DNA of 5,156 bases, taken from assembly GCA_019689775.1 (NCBI GenBank), contig JADGGV010000321.1, positions 1-5,156 of the forward strand. Reading direction: 5' to 3'. The translations under genes were made by a program, and so were the position numbers. This document shows, piece after piece, positions 1 through 5,156 of the stretch. This stretch comes from Gemmatimonadota bacterium (GTDB lineage Bacteria; Gemmatimonadota; Gemmatimonadetes; Longimicrobiales; RSA9). The notes below the pieces were generated by a model. That model ran no database searches. It saw nothing but the letters and a program-made list of their open reading frames with translations, and was not told the origin of the DNA. Numbering within the stretch: position 1 is the stretch's first letter; the number at the start of each line of letters is the position of its first letter.

Positions 1-882
1 GGGCGGGTGATCCCGACGTTTCGGCCGGACGCGCTGTTCCGGATCGCGGCGCCGGGGTGGCGGGCGGAGCTGGAGGCGCTGGAGCGGCGGCACGGCCGGC
101 CGATCGCGGATCCCGTCGAGTTCGTGCGCGCGCTGGAGGCGCGGCGGGGGTACTTCAAGGAGATGGGCGCGACGGCGACCGATCACGGCGTGGTGGAGCC
201 GTACGCGGCGCGGCTGCGGGAGGTGGACCTCGGGCGGCTGTTCCACAAGGCGCTGAACGGCGAGGCCAGCGCGGCGGACCAGCGGGCGTTCGAGGGGCAC
301 ATGCTGATGGAGATGGCGCGAATGTCGACGGAGGACGGGCTGGTCATGCAGCTCCACGCGGGCGCGCTGCGCGACCACGATTCGCGGCTGTACGAGCGCT
401 TCGGCCCGGACATCGGCGGCGACATCCCGGTGGCCACGGAGTACACGCGGAATCTGCGTCCGCTGCTGGAGGCGTTCGGCAACGATCCGCGCCTCACGCT
501 GGTGCTGTTCACGCTGGACGAGAGCACGTACTCGCGGGAGCTGGCGCCGCTGGCGGGGCACTATCCGGCGGTGCGGCTCGGGCCGCCGTGGTGGTTCCAC
601 GACAGCCTGGAGGGGATGAAGCGGTTCCGGGAGCGGACCACGGAGACGGCGGGGATCTACAACACGGCGGGCTTCAACGACGACACGCGGGCGTTCTGCT
701 CGATCCCGGCGCGCCACGACCTGTGCCGGCGGGTGGACGCGAACTGGCTGGCCGGGCTGGTGGCGCGGCACGTGGTCGACCTCGCGGATGCGCGCGAGAT
801 GGCGCGGGCGCTGGCGTACGACCTGGCGAAGGAGACGTACCGGCTGTCGGGGCCGCCGGCGCCCGCGCCGGCGAGCGCGTGA
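1..882 (+). CDS. uxaC: Uronate isomerase (glucuronate isomerase), 5'-truncated by window edge
   Basis: Uronate isomerase interconverts D-glucuronate and D-fructuronate, and D-galacturonate and D-tagaturonate; it is a cytoplasmic amidohydrolase-superfamily barrel enzyme. The frame is open from base 1 and ends at TGA 880-882, giving 293 residues, against about 470 for the family. The visible part begins at the segment matching the family's 'VLPSWRPD' (here VIPTFRPD), so roughly the first 180 residues, including the N-terminal metal-binding HxH, lie upstream. Numbering from the GTG at position 7, family motifs in order are MQLHAGALRDHD (about 114-125), GPPWWFHDS (192-200) and NDDTRAF (224-230), whose second Asp aligns with the conserved strand-8 Asp of the E. 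coli 'TDSRSF' motif; RHDLCRR follows. The GTG at 7 is internal, not a true start. The C-terminus ends in a short Pro/Ala tail (about 281-291) beyond the conserved domain. It is first in the visible cluster, 10 nt before uxuA. Codons are strongly G-ending. Assignment is firm; in-cell preference for glucuronate is inferred from the adjacent uxuA. Confidence 0.95.
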   Translation, partial: GRVIPTFRPDALFRIAAPGWRAELEALERRHGRPIADPVEFVRALEARRGYFKEMGATATDHGVVEPYAARLREVDLGRLFHKALNGEASAADQRAFEGHMLMEMARMSTEDGLVMQLHAGALRDHDSRLYERFGPDIGGDIPVATEYTRNLRPLLEAFGNDPRLTLVLFTLDESTYSRELAPLAGHYPAVRLGPPWWFHDSLEGMKRFRERTTETAGIYNTAGFNDDTRAFCSIPARHDLCRRVDANWLAGLVARHVVDLADAREMARALAYDLAKETYRLSGPPAPAPASA

Positions 883-888
883 GGGGGG
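881..888 (+). promoter_or_regulatory. Shine-Dalgarno-like G-rich site for uxuA, overlapping the uxaC stop
   Basis: GAGGGGGG overlaps the last two bases of the uxaC stop codon and lies 4 nt before ATG 893 and 10 nt before ATG 899. Either start is within reach. Bacillus-type UxuA proteins, as I recall them, begin MKMTFRWFG, which matches MHMTFRWYG from position 893, so the upstream ATG is preferred. Overlap with the stop suggests coupled translation of uxaC and uxuA. Confidence 0.6.
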
Positions 889-892
889 CGGC

Positions 893-1924
893 ATGCACAT
901 GACGTTCCGCTGGTACGGTGCCGCGGACCCGGTCCCGCTCGCGCACATCCGCCAGATCCCGGGCGTGGAGGGCGTGGTCACGGCGCTGTACGACGTGCCG
1001 GTCGGCGCGGCGTGGCCGAAGCCGGCGGTGGAGCGGCTCGCGGAGGCGATCGACGCCGCGGGGCTGCGCTTCGCGGTCGCCGAGAGCATCGCGGTGCACG
1101 AGGACGTCAAGCTCGGCCGTCCGGAGCGCGACCGCTGGATCGACGCCTGGAGCGAGAGCGTGCGGGTCCTGGGCGAGGTCGGCGTGCCGGTCGTGTGCTA
1201 CAACTTCATGCCGGTCTTCGACTGGATGCGCACGGAGCTGGAGCGGCGGCTGGAGGACGGCTCGACCGCTCTGGCGTACGACGACGGCGCGCTGGCGGCG
1301 TTCGACCTCGCGCGCGGGACCGGCGCGCTCCCCGGCTGGGGCGCCGCCTACGACGCCGCCACGCTCCGGGCGCTGCTCGCCGCCTACCGCGAGGTCGACG
1401 CGGAGCGACTCTGGGAGAACCTGGCCTACTTCCTCGAGCGCGTCGTGCCGGCGGCGGAGGCGGCCGGCGTGCGGCTGGCCGTCCACCCGGACGACCCGCC
1501 GTGGCCGATCTTCGGCCTCCCGCGGATCCTGACCGATGGGGCCGCGCTCGAGCGGCTCGTGCGCCTGGTGGACCGCCCGGCGAACGGCGTCACGTTCTGC
1601 ACCGGCTCGCTCGGCGCCTCGCCGGCCAACGACCTGCCGGCCATCGTCCGCCGCCTGGGCGACCGGATCCACTTCGCCCACTGCCGCAACGTGCGCGTGA
1701 CCGGCGAGCGCTGCTTCCACGAGACGGCGCATCCGTCCCGCTGCGGCGACGTGGACATGGTCGCGGTGCTGCGGGCGCTGCGCGACGTGGGCTTTGCCGG
1801 GCCGATGCGCCCCGACCACGGGCGCATGATCTGGGGCGAGGTGGGGCGGCCGGGCTACGGCCTGCACGATCGGGCCCTGGGAGCCACGTACCTGCTGGGG
1901 GTGTGGGACGCGATCGGGGGATAG
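893..1924 (+). CDS. uxuA: D-mannonate dehydratase
   Basis: Mannonate dehydratase removes water from D-mannonate to give 2-keto-3-deoxy-D-gluconate (KDG); it is a cytoplasmic Mn(2+)/Fe(2+)-dependent TIM-barrel enzyme. The 343-residue product starts MHMTFRWYG and follows the family closely: GVVTALYDVPVG (27-38), VCYNFMPVFDWMRT (101-114), HPDDPPWPIFGLPRI (198-212), FCTGSLGA (235-242), FAHCRNV (261-267), RPDHGR (306-311) and the C-terminal GYGLHDRALGATYLLG. The metal and active-site residues known from the family are all present at matching places: His198, Cys236, His263, Asp308 and Tyr322. It is somewhat shorter than Firmicutes or E. coli homologues (roughly 360-395), mainly in the loop around residues 121-165, which should not affect the core. 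The frame extends further upstream in uxaC sequence to 788, but nothing there resembles UxuA, so ATG 893 is used. The stop is TAG 1922-1924. It supplies the KDG used by kdgK downstream. Confidence 0.96.
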   Translation: MHMTFRWYGAADPVPLAHIRQIPGVEGVVTALYDVPVGAAWPKPAVERLAEAIDAAGLRFAVAESIAVHEDVKLGRPERDRWIDAWSESVRVLGEVGVPVVCYNFMPVFDWMRTELERRLEDGSTALAYDDGALAAFDLARGTGALPGWGAAYDAATLRALLAAYREVDAERLWENLAYFLERVVPAAEAAGVRLAVHPDDPPWPIFGLPRILTDGAALERLVRLVDRPANGVTFCTGSLGASPANDLPAIVRRLGDRIHFAHCRNVRVTGERCFHETAHPSRCGDVDMVAVLRALRDVGFAGPMRPDHGRMIWGEVGRPGYGLHDRALGATYLLGVWDAIGG

Positions 1925-1930
1925 GCGGCC

Positions 1931-1935
1931 GAGGA
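1931..1935 (+). promoter_or_regulatory. Shine-Dalgarno site for eda
   Basis: GAGGA lies in the 16-nt gap between uxuA and eda and is 5 nt before ATG 1941. It favours ATG 1941 over the in-frame ATG at 1959 (Met7), which lacks an equally good purine-rich site at proper spacing. Confidence 0.6.
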
Positions 1936-1940
1936 TTCCG

Positions 1941-2606
1941 ATGACGACGGAACACGCGATGACGGAGGTGCTCGAGCGGATCCGGCGGGTGAGGCTCGTG
2001 CCGGTGCTCGTGATCGACGACGCGGCGGCCGCCGTCCCGCTCGCCCGGGCGCTGCTCGAGGGCGGGCTGCCGTGCGCGGAAGTGACGTTCCGGACGGCGG
2101 CGGCCGAGGAGGCGATCCGGCGGATCGCCGGCGAGGTGCCGGAGCTGCTCGTGGGCGCCGGGACGGTGCTGACGCGGGAGCAGGCGGCGGCGGCGCGGGC
2201 GGCGGGCGCTCGCTTCGTCGTCTCGCCGGGATTCGGGCCGGCGGTGGTCGATCATTGCCTCGAGCACGGCGTGCCGGTGTTTCCGGGCGTGTGCACGCCG
2301 ACCGAGATCGAGATGGCGCTCGCGAAGGGGCTCAGCACGCTGAAGTTCTTCCCGGCGGAGCCGGCCGGCGGGGTGCGCTACCTCAAGGCGGTCGCGGCGC
2401 CGTACGGGACGGTCGAGTTCATCCCGACCGGCGGCATCGGCCCGGCCAACCTCGCCGAGTACCTGGCGCTGCGGTGCGTGGCGGCGTGCGGCGGGTCGTG
2501 GATGGCGCCGGCCGACTGGATCGCGGAGCGGGCGTTCGGGCGGATCCGCGAGGAGACCGCGCGGGCGGTCGAGATTGCCCGACAGGCCAAGGGAGGCGCC
2601 AGGTGA
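1941..2606 (+). CDS. eda: 2-dehydro-3-deoxy-6-phosphogluconate (KDPG) aldolase
   Basis: This class I aldolase cleaves KDPG into pyruvate and glyceraldehyde 3-phosphate, the last step of the hexuronate and Entner-Doudoroff routes. The 221-residue product matches the family's usual 200-220. Conserved stretches in order are VPVLVIDD (20-27), AEVTFRT (46-52) with the catalytic Glu47, VGAGTVL (71-77), SPGFGP (95-100), FPGVCTPTE (114-122), LKFFPAE (134-140) with Schiff-base Lys135, IPTGGIGPANLAEYLAL (161-177) and GGSWMAP (184-190). These mirror E. coli Eda (EVTLRT, KFFPAE, PTGGISPAN, GGSWLVP). ATG 1941 is chosen over Met7 because of the GAGGA site 5 nt upstream. The gene ends at TGA 2604-2606, inside the start of kdgK. 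A role in 6-phospho-2-dehydro-3-deoxygalactonate cleavage (DgoA-like) is possible in principle, but the uxuA/kdgK neighbours point to KDPG. Confidence 0.95.
   Translation: MTTEHAMTEVLERIRRVRLVPVLVIDDAAAAVPLARALLEGGLPCAEVTFRTAAAEEAIRRIAGEVPELLVGAGTVLTREQAAAARAAGARFVVSPGFGPAVVDHCLEHGVPVFPGVCTPTEIEMALAKGLSTLKFFPAEPAGGVRYLKAVAAPYGTVEFIPTGGIGPANLAEYLALRCVAACGGSWMAPADWIAERAFGRIREETARAVEIARQAKGGAR
2591..2596 (+). promoter_or_regulatory. Shine-Dalgarno site for kdgK, inside the end of eda
   Basis: GGGAGG lies within the last codons of eda, 6 nt before the GTG at 2603. It supports this GTG, which overlaps the eda stop, over the next in-frame GTG at 2615. The latter would delete the first residues of the conserved SRIVTFGEVML strand. 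Confidence 0.7.
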
Positions 2607-3631
2607 GCCGCATCGTGACGTTCGGCGAGGTGATGCTGCGGCTGAAGTCGCCGGGGGCGGAGCGGCTGCTCCAGTCGCCGGTGCTGGAGGCGACGTTCGG
2701 CGGCGCGGAAGCCAACGTCGCCGTCTCCCTGGCCACCTACGGCCACGACGCGTGCTTCGTGACCGCGCTCCCGGCGAACCCCGTGGCGGACGCGGCGCTC
2801 GCGGAGCTGCGCGGGCTGGGCGTCGACACGCGCTTCGCCGCGCGGCGCGGGGAGCGGATCGGGATCTACTTCCTGGAGGGCGGCGCGAACCAGCGCCCCT
2901 CGCGCGTCACCTACGACCGCGCCGGCTCCGCCATCGCGACCGCCGGCCCGGGCGACTTCGACTGGGACCGCATCCTCGACGGCGCCGCCTGGTTCCACGT
3001 GAGCGGCGTGACGCCGGCCATCAGCGCCACGGCGGCGGCGCTCGCGCTCGAGGCGGCGCGGCGCGCGCGCGAGCTCGGCCTCACCGTCTCCGTCGACTAC
3101 AACTACCGCAAGAACCTCTGGCGCTGGGGGAAGCCGGCGCCCGACGTCATGCGCGAGCTGGTCGGCTACGCGCACGTCGGCATCGCGAACGAGGAGGACT
3201 GCCAGAAGGCGCTCGGGATCGAGGCGGAAGGCGACGTCGCCTCCGGCACGCTCGACGTGGAGCGCTACCGCGCCCTCGCCGAGCGCGTGCTCGAGCAGTT
3301 CCCGAACCTCGAGCGGCAGGCCATCACGCTGCGCGAGAGCCGCGGCGCGGACGTCAACGGCTGGTCCGCGGTGCTGCACGACCGGCGCGAGTTCCGCCAC
3401 AGCCGGCGCTACGAGATCACCGACATCGTCGACCGCGTCGGCGCCGGCGACGCGTTCGCCGCCGGGCTCATCCATGGGCTGCTGACGTACGGCGACGACG
3501 CCCGCGCGCTCGAGTTCGCGACCGCCGCCTCCTGCCTGAAGCACTCCATCCCCGGCGACTACAACCGCGTGAGCGCGGCCGAGGTCGAGGCGCTGATGCG
3601 AGGCGAGGCGAGCGGCCGCGTGCAGCGCTAG
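2603..3631 (+). CDS. kdgK: 2-keto-3-deoxygluconate kinase, PfkB/ribokinase family
   Basis: KDG kinase uses ATP to phosphorylate KDG to KDPG in the cytoplasm, feeding Eda. From GTG 2603 the product is 342 residues, in the usual range for this family (about 310-345). The N-terminal strand SRIVTFGEVMLRL (2-14) is followed by the PfkB glycine-rich motif FGGAEANVAVSLA (32-44), the substrate-lid region GIYFLEGGANQRPS (87-100), DYNYRKNLW (165-173) and the C-terminal PfkB signature DRVGAGDAFAAG (277-288), with catalytic Asp283 and the GAGD anion hole intact. The long DYNYRKNLW region and the segment at about 200-240 resemble Bacteroidetes-type KDG kinases as I recall them. The GTG overlaps the eda TGA by 4 nt (GTGA), so eda and kdgK are probably translationally coupled. 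The first approximately 30 codons are G-ending like eda, and codons then shift to C-ending. Other PfkB sugar kinases, such as fructokinase, are less likely given the context. Confidence 0.93.
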   Translation: MSRIVTFGEVMLRLKSPGAERLLQSPVLEATFGGAEANVAVSLATYGHDACFVTALPANPVADAALAELRGLGVDTRFAARRGERIGIYFLEGGANQRPSRVTYDRAGSAIATAGPGDFDWDRILDGAAWFHVSGVTPAISATAAALALEAARRARELGLTVSVDYNYRKNLWRWGKPAPDVMRELVGYAHVGIANEEDCQKALGIEAEGDVASGTLDVERYRALAERVLEQFPNLERQAITLRESRGADVNGWSAVLHDRREFRHSRRYEITDIVDRVGAGDAFAAGLIHGLLTYGDDARALEFATAASCLKHSIPGDYNRVSAAEVEALMRGEASGRVQR

Positions 3632-3648
3632 CGCGCCGACACCCAACG

Positions 3649-3656
3649 AAAGGGAG
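3649..3656 (+). promoter_or_regulatory. Strong Shine-Dalgarno site for the permease gene
   Basis: AAAGGGAG lies 5 nt before ATG 3662 in the 30-nt gap after kdgK. It fixes the start, and with it the unusual hydrophilic N-terminus of the permease; there is no in-frame ATG or GTG between codon 1 and the first membrane segment. The short gap shows no terminator or clear promoter. Confidence 0.7.
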
Positions 3657-3661
3657 CGCGA

Positions 3662-5023
3662 ATGGCTGACGACGAGGTCCGGGACGGCCGCGCGACGGCC
3701 CCCGACACGACGCTCACCGCCGACCGGGCGCCGGCAGCGGCCGGGACGAGCGGCGCGCCGCTCGCGCCCGAGCGCCGCATCGGCTACCGCTGGACGATCT
3801 GCGCGCTGCTGTTCGCGGCGACCACCATCAACTACGTCGACCGCCAGGTGCTCGGAATCCTCGCGCCGACGCTCCAGCGCGAGATCGGCTGGTCCGAGGC
3901 GCAGTACGGCGTCATCGTCTCCTGGTTTAGCCTGGCCTACGGCATCGGCCTCCTCGTCATGGGGCGGGTCATGGACTGGATCGGCGCGCGGCGCGGCTTC
4001 GCCACCGCCCTCGTCGTCTGGAGCCTCGCCGCCATGGGCCACGCGCTCGCCCGCACCGCCGCCGGCTTCTCCGCCGCCCGCGCCATCCTCGGCCTCGGCG
4101 AGTCCGGCAACTTCCCCGCCGCCCTCAAGACCGTCGCCGAGTGGTTCCCGAAGAAGGAGCGCGCCCTCGCCACCGGCATCTTCAACGCCGGCAGCAACGT
4201 CGGCGCCATCGTCGCCCCGCTCACCGTCCCCTGGATCGCGCTCACCTGGGGGTGGCGCTGGGCGTTCCTCGCCACCGGCGCCGCCGGCTTCGTCTGGCTC
4301 GCCTTCTGGCTCGCCCTCTACCGCGAGCCGGAGCACCACCGCGCCGTCTCCGCCCGCGAGCTCGCGCTCATCCGCAGCGACCCCGCCGAGCCGACCACCG
4401 CGATCCCCTGGCGCTCCCTGCTCCGCCACCGCCAGACCTGGGCGTTCGTCCTCGGCAAGGCCATGACCGACCCCGTCTGGCTCTTCTACCTCTTCTGGTT
4501 GCCGAAATTCCTCGACGCGCGCTGGGGCGTGCAGCTCTCCGCCCTCGCCGCCCCCCTCATCGCCATCTACCTCGTCGCCGACCTCGGCTCCGTCGCCGGC
4601 GGCTGGATGTCCAGCACGCTCATCGCCCGCGGCTGGAGCGTCAACCGCGGCCGCAAGGCCGCCATGCTCGTCGCCGCCCTCCTCATCGTCCCCACCGCGT
4701 TCGCGCCCGAGGCCCGCAGCCTCTGGGTCGCCGTCGCCGCCGTCAGCATCGCCGCCGCCGCCCACCAGTGGTGGTCCGCCAACCTGTTCACCACCGTCAG
4801 CGACATGTTCCCCCGCCGCGCCGTCGCCTCCGTCGTCGGCATCGGCGGCTTCGCCGGCGCGCTCAGCGCCATGCTCTTCCAGCGCGCCACCGGGCGGATC
4901 CTCGAGGCGACGGGGAGCAACTACGCGATCATCTTCGGGATCTGTGGGGGCGCATACGTGGCGGCGTTCGTCGTCATCCACGTGCTCGCGCCAGGGCTCG
5001 GAAGGGTGGGGGAGGAGGCGTAG
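3662..5023 (+). CDS. exuT: MFS hexuronate permease, ExuT-like (anion:cation symporter family)
   Basis: Predicted inner-membrane, proton-coupled importer of glucuronate/galacturonate. The 453 residues begin with about 40 hydrophilic Ala/Pro/Thr-rich residues, then about 12 hydrophobic segments: roughly 44-62, 84-104, 111-130, 136-156, 170-192, 198-220, then after a central loop (221-256) 258-280, 292-316, 333-350, 353-372, 388-410 and 420-443. The MFS loop 2-3 motif is GRVMDWIGARRG (101-112). The region 140-187, with GLGESGNFPA and the stretch EWFPKKERALATG, carries the pattern typical of the ACS family that includes E. coli ExuT (EWFPAKERSIAVG) and related aldonate/sialate carriers. NYVDR at 57-61 in the first helix is also typical. 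Substrate is inferred from the adjoining uxaC-uxuA-eda-kdgK genes; a related sugar acid cannot be excluded. ATG 3662 has a strong ribosome site. The middle of the gene is dominated by GCC/CTC/CGC codons, turning G-ending again after about 4890. Confidence 0.9.
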   Translation: MADDEVRDGRATAPDTTLTADRAPAAAGTSGAPLAPERRIGYRWTICALLFAATTINYVDRQVLGILAPTLQREIGWSEAQYGVIVSWFSLAYGIGLLVMGRVMDWIGARRGFATALVVWSLAAMGHALARTAAGFSAARAILGLGESGNFPAALKTVAEWFPKKERALATGIFNAGSNVGAIVAPLTVPWIALTWGWRWAFLATGAAGFVWLAFWLALYREPEHHRAVSARELALIRSDPAEPTTAIPWRSLLRHRQTWAFVLGKAMTDPVWLFYLFWLPKFLDARWGVQLSALAAPLIAIYLVADLGSVAGGWMSSTLIARGWSVNRGRKAAMLVAALLIVPTAFAPEARSLWVAVAAVSIAAAAHQWWSANLFTTVSDMFPRRAVASVVGIGGFAGALSAMLFQRATGRILEATGSNYAIIFGICGGAYVAAFVVIHVLAPGLGRVGEEA

Positions 5024-5035
5024 AGGACATTATTT

Positions 5036-5073
5036 CTCAACCACAGAGCACACAGAGGGCGCAGAGGGAGAGA
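5036..5073. repeat. CACAGAG-type dispersed repeat element, three units with 9-nt period
   Basis: Just after the permease stop, a CTCAACCACAGAG start leads into three units spaced exactly 9 nt apart: CACAGAG at 5042 and 5051, and CGCAGAG at 5060, then a purine-rich GGGAGAGA. The patch is clearly lower in GC than everything before it. It strongly resembles the 'AACCACAGAGGACACAGAGG' sequences I recall as scattered between genes in many unrelated phyla, sometimes next to small GxxExxY or four-helix-bundle protein genes and often mis-called as short peptides rich in Gln/Thr/Arg. Here the flanking sequence shows no such gene before the window ends. Function is unknown to me. Confidence 0.7.
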
Positions 5074-5128
5074 ATGATGAGAGTGCGCGGCGATATTTGA
5101 TGGGAGTTCGGGGAGGGTGATTGCAAAG

Positions 5129-5148
5129 CGCGGCGGTTAGCCGTCGCG
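5129..5148. other. Inverted repeat / stem-loop near right edge
   Basis: CGCGGCGG (5129-5136) pairs with CCGTCGCG (5141-5148) across a TTAG loop: 8 base pairs with a single G.T wobble. It is followed on the + strand by GGGGGG rather than a T-run, so it is not a classical intrinsic terminator in that direction. In the reverse direction it is followed only by CTTTGC. It could still slow or end transcription of the operon, protect the 3' end of the mRNA, or be part of a repeat that continues past the window. Confidence 0.45.
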
Positions 5149-5156
5149 GGGGGGCT

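Noticed and set aside
788..892. Upstream extension of the uxuA frame into uxaC (an alternative start 35 codons earlier)
   Set aside because: The extra residues are Arg-rich shadow sequence of uxaC, and MHMTFRWYG at 893 corresponds to the natural N-terminus of mannonate dehydratases.
674..1867. A 397-codon minus-strand open frame opposite uxaC and uxuA
   Set aside because: Arg/Ala/His-rich composition, no domain, and fully covered by two well-supported + strand genes; caused by the rarity of stop codons in high-GC DNA.
3632..3661. Gap between kdgK and exuT considered as an internal terminator or promoter
   Set aside because: Only 30 nt; GCGCG bases at either end could pair weakly, but there is no T-run and no recognisable -35/-10 pair. 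It is best read as spacer plus ribosome site.
2378..4981. An 867-codon open frame on the minus strand, antisense to eda, kdgK and exuT
   Set aside because: The translation is a low-complexity run of Gly, Ala, Asp, Glu and Arg with no recognisable domain, and is the usual by-product of GC-rich codons on the other strand. The three + strand genes it covers have complete family motifs.
5042..5066. The three CACAGAG-like units considered as a CRISPR array
   Set aside because: The units are only 7 nt long with 2-nt gaps; there are no spacers of 25-40 nt and no cas genes in the window.
4141..5100. A + strand open frame in another register of exuT that runs past the exuT stop into the CACAGAG repeat
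   Set aside because: The product is an Arg/Pro-rich shadow of exuT ending in a repeat-derived Gln/Thr/Arg stretch; it has no family resemblance and no separate ribosome site.
5074..5100. Short ATG-started frame after the repeat
   Set aside because: Only 8 codons (MMRVRGDI and stop), no resemblance to anything and typical of chance.

Overview
The window is a very GC-rich, tightly packed bacterial stretch. It carries one co-directional gene cluster on the + strand for catabolism of hexuronates (D-glucuronate, possibly D-galacturonate) through 2-keto-3-deoxygluconate (KDG). The composition, the dense same-strand packing and a CACAGAG-type dispersed repeat at the right end suggest a high-GC, probably Gram-negative environmental bacterium. 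Gemmatimonadota or a similar phylum would fit, but this is a guess from composition and recalled gene styles, not a demonstrated assignment.

Layout. Positions 1-882 hold the C-terminal part of uronate isomerase (uxaC); its N-terminal part lies upstream of the window. Mannonate dehydratase (uxuA, 893-1924) follows after 10 nt. KDPG aldolase (eda, 1941-2606) follows after 16 nt. KDG kinase (kdgK, 2603-3631) starts on a GTG that overlaps the eda stop by 4 nt. After 30 nt comes an MFS hexuronate permease of the ExuT/ACS type (3662-5023). The last 133 nt (5024-5156) contain no convincing gene. They hold a CACAGAG repeat element with an exact 9-nt period and, near the window edge, a hairpin-forming inverted repeat.

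How the genes work together. The permease would import hexuronate. UxaC isomerises glucuronate to fructuronate (or galacturonate to tagaturonate). UxuA dehydrates D-mannonate to KDG, KdgK phosphorylates KDG to KDPG, and Eda splits KDPG into pyruvate and glyceraldehyde 3-phosphate. The fructuronate-to-mannonate reductase step (UxuB) is not in the window and should lie outside it, most simply upstream of uxaC. No regulator, promoter or polysaccharide-degrading enzyme is visible here.

The operon itself is well understood biochemistry, and I see no sign of an undescribed system in it. The points that deserve a second look are the 9-nt-periodic repeat and hairpin after exuT, the abrupt patches of G-ending versus C-ending synonymous codons along the cluster, the missing reductase, and the unusual hydrophilic N-terminal extension on the permease.
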